Shown here: in pieces, positions 1 through 6,339 of the stretch
Numbering within the stretch: the stretch's first letter is position 1
Layout: each line of letters opens with the position of its first letter
From: Rhodospirillaceae bacterium
Lineage (GTDB): Bacteria; Pseudomonadota; Gammaproteobacteria; Steroidobacterales; Rariloculaceae
Length of the DNA: 39,033 bases
Direction: 5' to 3'
Assembly: GCA_024640685.1 (NCBI GenBank)
Contig: JAHEEN010000008.1
Span: 1 to 39,033, forward strand
Position numbers and translations under genes: made by a program
Notes under the pieces: model-generated
Told to the model about the DNA's origin: nothing
What the model saw: the letters and a program-made list of their open reading frames with translations, nothing else
Databases searched by the model: none

Positions 1-2
1 CA

Positions 3-227
3 CCGATGGACGCGCTCGTCTGCGCGACGCGCAACGGCGCCGAGGTGCTCGGGCTGCTAGACGAGCTCGGCACGCTCGAGGCCGGCAAGAGCGCGGACTT
101 CATCGTGCTGAACGCGAACCCGCTCGACGACATCACGAACACGCGCAAGATCGATCGCGTGTATCTGCGCGGCCACGAGGTCGATCGCGAAGGCCTACGT
201 GCGCGCTTCGCCGCGCAGATGAACTAA
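3..227 (+). CDS. Amidohydrolase family protein, C-terminal end (5'-truncated by window edge)
   Basis: The reading frame is open at the left edge, so this is the last 74 residues of a longer protein. The tail reads GTLEAGKSADFIVLNANP followed by DDITNTRKIDRVYLRGHEV. This is the typical closing beta-sandwich of imidazolonepropionase-like or dihydroorotase-like amidohydrolases, where the chain returns from the TIM barrel to the small composite domain. The metal-binding residues lie upstream of the window, so substrate and cellular location cannot be judged. The internal ATG at position 6 is probably not a start, because the preceding codon is also in frame. The gene ends with TAA nine bases before a large inverted repeat. 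Confidence 0.85.
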   Translation, partial: PMDALVCATRNGAEVLGLLDELGTLEAGKSADFIVLNANPLDDITNTRKIDRVYLRGHEVDREGLRARFAAQMN

Positions 228-235
228 CTAAAGAC

Positions 236-349
236 GTACCGGTTACCAACAATTCAACATATCCGCATTCCACGCAGTGACCCGCCAGCAAATGTGTGAA
301 ATCGCAGCCGGTCTATCGACAGATATGTTGAATTGTTGGTAACCGGTAC
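236..349. repeat. Perfect 28-bp inverted repeat with 58-nt spacer
   Basis: The left arm 236-263 begins GTACCGGTTACC and the right arm 322-349 is its exact reverse complement, ending GGTAACCGGTAC. The arms are 28 bp with no mismatch and are separated by 58 nt (264-321). No T-run follows on either strand, so this is not a standard Rho-independent terminator. The right arm ends 37 nt before the ATG of the FAD dehydrogenase at 387 and 22 nt before its ribosome binding site. A cis-regulatory role (paired operators or an mRNA leader hairpin) or a small non-autonomous element are both possible. Just after it, ACCGAACAGT/ACCGAACAGA forms a short direct repeat at 347-366. Confidence 0.9.
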
Positions 350-386
350 CGAACAGTACCGAACAGAAACCGGAGGAACTGACGCC

Positions 387-2024
387 ATGACCGATAAGAA
401 AACCGACGCACTGAGCCGACGAGCATTTTTGACGTCTACGGCGGCTGCCGGCGTCACGGCCGCAACGCTGACGCCTGGACACGCCAACGCACAGTCGGAG
501 GAACGCTGGGACTACGAGGCCGACTTCGTCTCGATCGGCGCCGGTGTCTCGGGACTCTCGGCGGCCGTGTCCGCGCTCGAGCACGGCGCCTCGGTAATCC
601 TCGTCGACGAGAACTTCGACATCGGCGGTCACGGCATGGTCTCCGGCGGCGTCGTCCATCTCGGCGGCGGCACGAGCGTGCAGCGCAAGCACGGCATCGA
701 GGACTCCGCCGAGAGCGTCTACCAGGATTGGATTCGCGCCGATCATCCGCTCGCGCGATACAACGACCGCGACATCGTCCGCGCATTTGCCGATGAGAAC
801 GCGCCGACGTTCGAATGGCTAATCGCCAACGGCGTTGAATTCCACGAAGAGGAAATGGTCGGCCCGCAGATGGCCTCGAGCGTTGCACGACAGGTGCGCA
901 CGCGGCAGTGGCCGAACAAGGACGAGATCTATACGACACGACCGTCACGGCGCGGTTCAGGGCTCGTGCGCGCGTTGGAGAATAAAGCCCGTGAGAACGG
1001 TGCTGAGATTCTGCTCGAGCACCGCATGACGAGGATCATCCGCGAAGAGCCGCGAGCAGGCCGCGTCCTCGGCATCGAGGTCGAGCACGAGGGCCGCACG
1101 CTGCGCATTCGCGGGCGCAAGGGCATCCTCGTCGCGACGGGCGGGCACGGCAACAGCATTCCGTTTCGACGTATGTTCGATGCGCGATTGACCGAGGAAT
1201 ACGCCGTCGCCGGCGATCCATACTCCCGTAAGAGCGCCGACGGCGAGATCGCCGCAATGACACTTGGCGCCGCGCTGTGGGGCACGTCGGCGCAATCCAA
1301 CGAAGCCGAACGCGTCCTGCAAAAACCCGAGCACATTGGCGCGAAGTACGGCTACAGCAGCCTGCATTGGCCGGCCGACAGCCCGATCTTCGACAGGATA
1401 GGCGGCGAAGGCCTGACGAACATCGATTGGACGAATGCGATTCTCGTGACACTCGAGGGCCGCCGCTTCTATGACGAGACCGTCGACAGCTACGACTTCC
1501 TCGCAGCATGCATGGAGTGGCACGGCGATCCTGGCAAACGCAACGGCGGCGGACCGATCTGGGCGATATTCGATCACGCGGCAGTCGAGCGCCAAGGATG
1601 GAACCCGACGCCGCCGTACGTCGATCCGAATGGTTATTTCTTCAGTGCCAATACGATCGCCGAGTTAGCGGCAAAAATCGAGAATCCGTTTCAGCCGAAG
1701 CCGATGGACGGGACTGTGCTCGACGCGACGGTTTCGCGTTACAACCGCTTCGCGGCAACCGGCACCGACGACGATTTCGACAAGCCCGCGCCGTTCCCCG
1801 CGATCGATACGCCGCCGTTCTACGCGGCTTGGGCGACGCCGCTCGTGCACGACTCGTATACGGGCCTGCGCACGAACGCATCCGCGCAAGTCATGGATTT
1901 ATACGGTCAGGTCATCGAAGGGCTTTACTGTGCCGGCGAGTGCCAGGGCGGGCTCAACCAGCACGGTCTCGGCCGCAGCATCGTGTTCGGCCGCATTGCC
2001 GGACGGCACGCGGCGCAGAGCTGA
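387..2024 (+). CDS. Tat-exported FAD-binding dehydrogenase (fumarate reductase/3-ketosteroid dehydrogenase-like)
   Basis: The 545-residue flavoprotein belongs to the FAD_binding_2 family (succinate dehydrogenase/fumarate reductase/3-ketosteroid-1-dehydrogenase superfamily). The ATG at 387 is chosen because GGAGGA at 372-377 sits nine bases upstream; the frame is open back to 333, but that extension runs through an inverted repeat. The N-terminus has a twin-arginine signal (SRRAFL near residue 11, hydrophobic stretch, then AHANAQS-like cleavage), so it should fold with FAD in the cytoplasm and act in the periplasm. The dinucleotide-binding motif is VSIGAGVSGLSAAVSALEHG near residue 48. The C-terminus carries the family's FAD-capping segment (YTGLRTNASAQVMD, then GLYCAGECQGG). 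No haem domain is fused, so electrons must pass to a separate carrier. The substrate is not evident. Confidence 0.85.
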   Translation: MTDKKTDALSRRAFLTSTAAAGVTAATLTPGHANAQSEERWDYEADFVSIGAGVSGLSAAVSALEHGASVILVDENFDIGGHGMVSGGVVHLGGGTSVQRKHGIEDSAESVYQDWIRADHPLARYNDRDIVRAFADENAPTFEWLIANGVEFHEEEMVGPQMASSVARQVRTRQWPNKDEIYTTRPSRRGSGLVRALENKARENGAEILLEHRMTRIIREEPRAGRVLGIEVEHEGRTLRIRGRKGILVATGGHGNSIPFRRMFDARLTEEYAVAGDPYSRKSADGEIAAMTLGAALWGTSAQSNEAERVLQKPEHIGAKYGYSSLHWPADSPIFDRIGGEGLTNIDWTNAILVTLEGRRFYDETVDSYDFLAACMEWHGDPGKRNGGGPIWAIFDHAAVERQGWNPTPPYVDPNGYFFSANTIAELAAKIENPFQPKPMDGTVLDATVSRYNRFAATGTDDDFDKPAPFPAIDTPPFYAAWATPLVHDSYTGLRTNASAQVMDLYGQVIEGLYCAGECQGGLNQHGLGRSIVFGRIAGRHAAQS

Positions 2025-2064
2025 CGCGGTAACAGCCAGAGGCGCGAGAGAAACTGGTCGGCCG

Positions 2065-2538
2065 CTAGGGCGCCCCTGCACCGGACGAGGGCGCCTCACA
2101 CCACTCGTCGACCTCGGCCGCGGCGAGCGCGCGCGCCTCGACGATTTCTTCGGCGGACAGCCGCTCCATCGTTCCATCTGGAGCCGTGCGCACGAGGTCG
2201 TCCGTGCTCTCGAGGACATTGAGCTGACGTTTCGCAAGCTCACAATTTTCGGCGATGCGCTGCGCAATCTGCGCGTTCGTCATCCGATCGGCCGGGTTGC
2301 CCTCCGGCGTCGGGGCGTTGCCGACGAACGTCGACTGCCGCACGGGCGCAACCGTCAGAGGCACTGCATTACCAGGCTGCTCCGCAACCGTGACGTGCAC
2401 GACATCGACGTTGTCGCCAAACGGCCGGTCGCCGTAAACGACGGTGCCATCCTCGGTCACCGAGCGAAAGACTTCCGCAGCATGCGCGATGCCGGTCAGT
2501 TGGCCGAGCACCAATAGCGCAATCAATCTCATTTCCAT
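2065..2538 (-). CDS. Secreted DUF4124 domain protein
   Basis: This 157-residue protein starts with a Sec signal peptide (MEMRLIALLVLGQLTGIAHA, cleavage expected after AHA). Directly after it comes a DUF4124 module, recognisable from EVFRSVTEDGTVVYGDRPF; family members normally read VYRWVDENGVVHYSDRPP. The rest is hydrophilic and helical, with one cysteine in ENCELAKRQL and one near the end in DEWCEAP that could pair. DUF4124 proteins are common periplasmic proteins of gammaproteobacteria with no assigned biochemical role. The gene is convergent with the FAD dehydrogenase and has 40 bp between the stops. It appears to be a single-gene unit. Confidence 0.75.
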   Translation of the reverse strand: MEMRLIALLVLGQLTGIAHAAEVFRSVTEDGTVVYGDRPFGDNVDVVHVTVAEQPGNAVPLTVAPVRQSTFVGNAPTPEGNPADRMTNAQIAQRIAENCELAKRQLNVLESTDDLVRTAPDGTMERLSAEEIVEARALAAAEVDEWCEAPSSGAGAP

Positions 2539-2637
2539 TTCCCCGGGCCCCTAGCCTGGCTCAGATTTCTACACAGTCTCGCCGCTTCGGGGAGTGAAGC
2601 CGTTCTCATTATTTCCGTCCCGACAGAGACAATCGAC

Positions 2638-3111
2638 TTGCGCACGTTGGTGCCTATACCTGTCAACCTGACGTCGGCTCAATCCACCCAAGTCGACGAA
2701 GCACTGCAACACTTCGACACGCCTGCATTGCACATTGGGTTCAAGCCCTTCCTCGTGCCGTTCTTCGTCGTGCGCTACTTTGCAATCTGCAGCGGTCACG
2801 GCATCTTTGCGGTCTCGATGTTCGGCGATCAGGACGGCTATTTCGGCGAACTGCCCGGCATGAATCCCCTCGGCGCGCTCGCACAGGCACGCGAAATTTT
2901 CTGGTCGCTGCTGGCGCTCACTGGCCGTAATACCCGCGGGACGCTAGAATCGCGTGGCCTTCCGGGCGCTTGTAATTCAATCCCAACAATAAACGGGGGT
3001 ACGCCATGGCCGAGCCCAACGGGCCAGACAGCCCGCAGCAATCCACCGCTGCAAACGTCGCGCGGGACGTGTTTTCGTCAGAGAAGCGCGAGGACATCTG
3101 GGCCCTGCTGA
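2638..3111 (+). CDS. Doubtful ORF with partly coding-like composition
   Basis: This frame is open from before 2521 to the stop at 3109-3111, but it has no ATG/GTG with a ribosome binding site. The nominal start is a bare TTG at 2638. Between about 2640 and 2935 codon use is like that of real genes here (mostly G or C at the third position). The translation is plausible, with a hydrophobic stretch FLVPFFVVRYFAI and later GELPGMNPLGALAQA. After 2935 composition decays and the frame overlaps the better supported gene at 3006. I do not recognise the sequence. It may be a decayed gene, a fragment whose start was lost, or chance. Confidence 0.2.
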   Translation: MRTLVPIPVNLTSAQSTQVDEALQHFDTPALHIGFKPFLVPFFVVRYFAICSGHGIFAVSMFGDQDGYFGELPGMNPLGALAQAREIFWSLLALTGRNTRGTLESRGLPGACNSIPTINGGTPWPSPTGQTARSNPPLQTSRGTCFRQRSARTSGPC

Positions 3112-3194
3112 TCGCGGCGGGAATATTTCTCGTCAGCGTCATCGCGCCCGAACCCGTGCACGCATTCTTCAGCAGCGTGCTCGTGCTGTTCTGA
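3006..3194 (+). CDS. Small single-span membrane protein upstream of YeiH-like exporter
   Basis: This 62-residue protein has an ATG preceded by a GGGGG ribosome binding site at 2995-2999. The N-terminal half is hydrophilic (MAEPNGPDSPQQSTAANVARD). A conserved-looking amphipathic bridge, SSEKREDIWALLIAAGIFLVS, leads into a transmembrane helix, and a second hydrophobic end reads FFSSVLVLF. It ends 19 bp before the exporter gene, and the two are clearly cotranscribed. I infer an accessory subunit or assembly factor for the exporter, from position and size only. Confidence 0.6.
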   Translation: MAEPNGPDSPQQSTAANVARDVFSSEKREDIWALLIAAGIFLVSVIAPEPVHAFFSSVLVLF

Positions 3195-3213
3195 CAGCCA
3201 GGAGATCCAGATC

Positions 3214-4332
3214 ATGGTTAAAGGTCTCGTCGTCGCGGACTGGAAGAGGTATGTGCCCGGCTTCCTGTTCTGTCTCGCGTTTGCGTTCATCGGCATGAAT
3301 CTCGACCGGCTGTTCCGCAGCCTGTCGCGCGAAGGCGTCGAGTGGGCGACGTTCGTCTACGAAAGCGCACAAATGAACTATGTGGCGATCCTACTGCTCG
3401 GCGGCATCGTCATACGTAATTTCTTACCGATCCCGGCATCGCTGCTGCCCGGCATTCGCATCGCGCGCCCGGTGTTGAAGCCCGGCATCATCATTCTGGG
3501 CGTCCACTACGTCTGGGCCGATGTCATACGTGTAGGCGGCTTAGGACTCGCGCTTACGGGATTTTTCATCTTCGGCACGGCTATCATCGTCATGTACTGG
3601 TGCAAGCGCTGGGGCGTCACCGACGGGCTCGGCGGCATCATGGGCGCGGGCACAGGTGTCTGCGGCGTGTCGGCGATCATCGCAACCGGCCCGGTCGTCA
3701 AGGCATCGCCGATCGAGATGGCCTATGCGATCGGCACAATCCTGCTCTTCGGCACACTGATGCTGTTCACGATGCCGTACATCGGCCAAGGCATCGACCT
3801 ATCCGAATCCCAATTCGGCGCGTGGGCGGCCGTTGCGATATTGAACACTGCGCAGCTCGTCGCGGCAGCGGAATGGTACGGGACCGAGGCACGCGACACA
3901 GCCGTGCTTATTAACGTCGCACGCATCATGTTCCTGCCGGTCGTCGTGCTGTTCTCGCTGTGGTTCTACATTATCCGAACGGGTAAAGAGCAGGACGCGG
4001 CCCCGATCAGCAAATGGCAGCTGATCAAGGACAAATTTCCGGTATTCATTCTGGGCTTTTTCGTATTGGTGCTGTTGCACAGCATGAATATCGAGGCGCT
4101 CGGCGGGCCTGCCGAGGCCGGCTCGCCGTTCTGGGCGATGAACGCCGCCTACACGTGGTGCTTTGCGATCGGCTTTGCCGGCATTGGTCTCTCGATCTCG
4201 ATTGACGATATGAAGAAGGCCGGCGGGCGGGCGTTCGCAATCGGCACGGTCGCATCGATGGTCAAGATGATCCTCGGGCTCGGCGTCGTGTTGCTGATCG
4301 GTGCGACGGCGTTACGCGTCACGGGCGGCTAG
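3214..4332 (+). CDS. YeiH/UPF0324-type putative sulfate exporter family transporter
   Basis: This 372-residue integral membrane protein has about ten hydrophobic helices spread along its length. It matches the YeiH (UPF0324, PSE) family. Characteristic features are the glycine-rich segment GLGGIMGAGTGVCGVSAIIATGPVVKASP around residues 142-173 and a closing LSISIDDMKKAGGRAFAIGT segment near residue 327. Family members are annotated as putative sulfate or sulfonate exporters, often beside taurine/sulfoacetaldehyde or sulfur-oxidation genes; direct biochemical proof is thin. The ATG at 3214 follows CAGGAGATC, a good ribosome binding site. A Usp-domain gene follows three bases after the stop, and a thiosulfate-permease-like gene lies convergently beyond it, which supports a role in sulfur-compound traffic. 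Confidence 0.8.
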   Translation: MVKGLVVADWKRYVPGFLFCLAFAFIGMNLDRLFRSLSREGVEWATFVYESAQMNYVAILLLGGIVIRNFLPIPASLLPGIRIARPVLKPGIIILGVHYVWADVIRVGGLGLALTGFFIFGTAIIVMYWCKRWGVTDGLGGIMGAGTGVCGVSAIIATGPVVKASPIEMAYAIGTILLFGTLMLFTMPYIGQGIDLSESQFGAWAAVAILNTAQLVAAAEWYGTEARDTAVLINVARIMFLPVVVLFSLWFYIIRTGKEQDAAPISKWQLIKDKFPVFILGFFVLVLLHSMNIEALGGPAEAGSPFWAMNAAYTWCFAIGFAGIGLSISIDDMKKAGGRAFAIGTVASMVKMILGLGVVLLIGATALRVTGG

Positions 4333-4335
4333 CTC

Positions 4336-4809
4336 ATGAGAATCCTCGTCTGCATCGACGGCGAACCGCATACCAGCGGCGCCGTCGAGCGGGCGATAGA
4401 GCTCGCGCGCGCTGAGTCGGCCGAGCTCATCGGCCTGCACGTCATCGACGAGTGGCTGCGTCAATTCTCGAGCGAGATCTATGCGCAAGGGCGCAAGGAA
4501 TATCTCGAGTGGGTCGATCAGTGCCTCGAAGACAAGGCGTCCGAAGTGCGCAAATCTTTCATGGCCCGCTGCCATGCGTCCAGTGTGCCCGCGCGCTTTG
4601 TCCTCCGCGACGGCGACCGCGCCGCCGAAATCGCTGCGGTCATCGATGAGCTCGAGCCCGAGCTCGTAATTACTGGTGGTAAGGATCTGACGCGATGGCA
4701 GCGCTTTCGCTCGGCCAACTTAGCCGCGCAGCTGCGCAAAGCTTGTGGCAACGCACTATCGATGGAAACTGTGACCGTGCCGCAGCGGCGCCCGGATCTG
4801 GTTGTCTAA
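4336..4809 (+). CDS. Universal stress protein (UspA) family protein
   Basis: This 157-residue single Usp domain opens with MRILVCIDGEPHTSGAVERAIELA, the beta1-alpha1 unit of the fold. Its later strand ELVITGGKDLTRW corresponds to the nucleotide loop. The ATP-binding consensus G-2X-G-9X-G-(S/T) is not present: the loop reads GGKDLTRWQRFRSANLA, so it is probably a non-ATP-binding UspA-type member. The start lies three bases after the exporter stop (TAG CTC ATG), which implies translational coupling. Small Usp proteins encoded next to transporters often act as regulatory partners of the permease; that role is inference here. The stop codon overlaps the convergent TsuA-like gene by four bases. 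Confidence 0.8.
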   Translation: MRILVCIDGEPHTSGAVERAIELARAESAELIGLHVIDEWLRQFSSEIYAQGRKEYLEWVDQCLEDKASEVRKSFMARCHASSVPARFVLRDGDRAAEIAAVIDELEPELVITGGKDLTRWQRFRSANLAAQLRKACGNALSMETVTVPQRRPDLVV

Positions 4810-6011
4810 GAATCGAGTCCGAACAGCGGCCTGAATCGTGCCCCAACGCCGTTGCCGACGAACGCTGCTACGAACCAGACCCAACCGTGCAAGCTCGCCG
4901 ACGCGACCCCGCTGAAGAACGAGCCGATGTTACAACCGTACGCGAGTCGCGCGCCGTAACCGAGCATTAGGCCGCCGATCACGGCGGCGGCGAGCGAACG
5001 CGCCGGGATTCGCCAGACCGGCGCGAACTTTCCGGCAACCCCAGCCGCGATCAGCGCGCCGAGCAAAATGCCGAAGTTCATAATCGACGTGATATTTGCA
5101 AACACGCTATCGGTCAACTGTCCCGCACGGCCGGGTGCCTGCCAATACGGCCAGGCAGCAACGTCGACACCCGTCGTCGCGATCAGCTTCGATCCCCAGA
5201 GCGCAAACCCCGACGTGATGCCCCACGGCCGGCCGGCCAGCGCGAGCGTCGCGATATTGACGAGCGCTAGACCGAGGGCACCGGCGAGCAACGGCCACGG
5301 GCCTTTGAGCCACTTCGAGCCGTGCATCGGCGTCCACGTCTGAACTAATTGACCGCCGCTTCGGCGCCGCTCGACCCCGGCGACGATCGCGAACAGCGCA
5401 CCGGCGATCGCAAGCGTGCCAAGCAACGCGACGACCGGCCCGAAGTGCTCGAGCAGCGAGTAACCCTGCGCACTGGGCAGCGCCTGCCATTCGTCGAAAT
5501 GCCACGCGCCTAGCGCCGAGCCCGCAATGAACGCAATCAGCGTGACGATCATCCGCGTGCTGCCGCCGCCAACGGTGTAGAGCGTGCCCGACGCGCACGC
5601 GCCGCCGAGTTGCATGCCAATACCGAATAGAAACGCGCCCGCGACGAGCGACGTGCTCAATGGCGCGACATTGCCGCGCAGCGCCGTGCCAAAGAGCTCG
5701 CCCTGCGCAATCAACGGTATGAACACGAGCGCCGTGACGCCGAGCATGATCATCTGCACACGCAGCCCGCCGCTGCTGCCGGCGCGAATGAAGTTGCGCC
5801 ACGCGCCGCCGAAGCCGAACGACGCGTGATAGAGCACCCAGCCGGCGCCAAGCCCGACGCCCATCAGCGCCGCCTGACGCCAGCCAAATGTCTGGGCAAG
5901 GTAGAGGGCCAGCACCGCGGCTACGATGCCCGCGATGACGACGATGCGCACGTTCGCAGGTACGCTGTCGGCAACCGCCGGGGCCCGTCGGGTCAAGACT
6001 TCAGCTTGCAC
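4806..6011 (-). CDS. YeeE/YedE (TsuA-like) thiosulfate/sulfur permease
   Basis: This 401-residue polytopic membrane protein of the YeeE/YedE family imports thiosulfate in characterised members (TsuA). Two family signatures with the functional cysteines are visible: GMQLGGACASGTLYTVGGGS with Cys139, and YGARLAYGCNIGSFFSG with Cys360. They are related by internal pseudo-symmetry. GTG at 6011 is the start because AGGAGGA lies at the right distance upstream on the minus strand. It converges with the YeiH/Usp operon and the stops overlap by four bases, so an exporter and an importer of sulfur oxyanions sit tail to tail. Confidence 0.85.
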   Translation of the reverse strand: MQAEVLTRRAPAVADSVPANVRIVVIAGIVAAVLALYLAQTFGWRQAALMGVGLGAGWVLYHASFGFGGAWRNFIRAGSSGGLRVQMIMLGVTALVFIPLIAQGELFGTALRGNVAPLSTSLVAGAFLFGIGMQLGGACASGTLYTVGGGSTRMIVTLIAFIAGSALGAWHFDEWQALPSAQGYSLLEHFGPVVALLGTLAIAGALFAIVAGVERRRSGGQLVQTWTPMHGSKWLKGPWPLLAGALGLALVNIATLALAGRPWGITSGFALWGSKLIATTGVDVAAWPYWQAPGRAGQLTDSVFANITSIMNFGILLGALIAAGVAGKFAPVWRIPARSLAAAVIGGLMLGYGARLAYGCNIGSFFSGVASASLHGWVWFVAAFVGNGVGARFRPLFGLDS

Positions 6012-6216
6012 TCTGGCGGTCCTCCTCCAGAACTTCTGCTGTTCGATGGTAGACGACCTGCGAGTGCGCCGTCGCTCCGACGCCTATTGTAGCGTCTGAG
6101 TCGGCCGTCTGATCCTCATGCAAAGCCCACCGCACGGGACGCAAATGACGACGGCGCCTGCGCATCGCGTCGTCCGCGTATCCGTTTTCCTTGATTCTTT
6201 AAATAGTAACGTTTAG

Positions 6217-6231
6217 GTTATGTTACATAAC
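6217..6231. promoter_or_regulatory. Perfect palindrome GTTATGT-T-ACATAAC in AT-rich divergent intergenic region
   Basis: The 328-bp gap between the divergent genes at 6011 (minus) and 6340 (plus) is the shared promoter region. Its centre, about 6190-6245, is strikingly AT-rich for this genome. It contains a perfect 7+1+7 dyad, typical in size and symmetry of a TetR or MarR family operator. A TTGATT (6191-6196) could serve as a -35 element, but no convincing -10 lies at the matching distance. The rest of the gap shows nothing recognisable. Function is inferred from position and symmetry only. Confidence 0.4.
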
Positions 6232-6339
6232 AATAAGAACAAGGCGTAGATTCTTGATAGACAACACTGAATCAGGCTGCGGTTTGTCCGAGACTGGCGG
6301 AGTCTTCACGGATAGTTCCGAACGAACCCTTACGGACCG

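Noticed and set aside
236-349. Reading the 28-bp inverted repeat as a Rho-independent terminator of the amidohydrolase gene
   Set aside because: The loop is 58 nt and no T-run follows either arm, so it does not have terminator form.
333-386. Upstream start of the FAD dehydrogenase inside the inverted repeat
   Set aside because: Starting at 387 gives a proper Shine-Dalgarno spacing and places the twin-arginine motif normally. The extension adds 18 unnatural residues.
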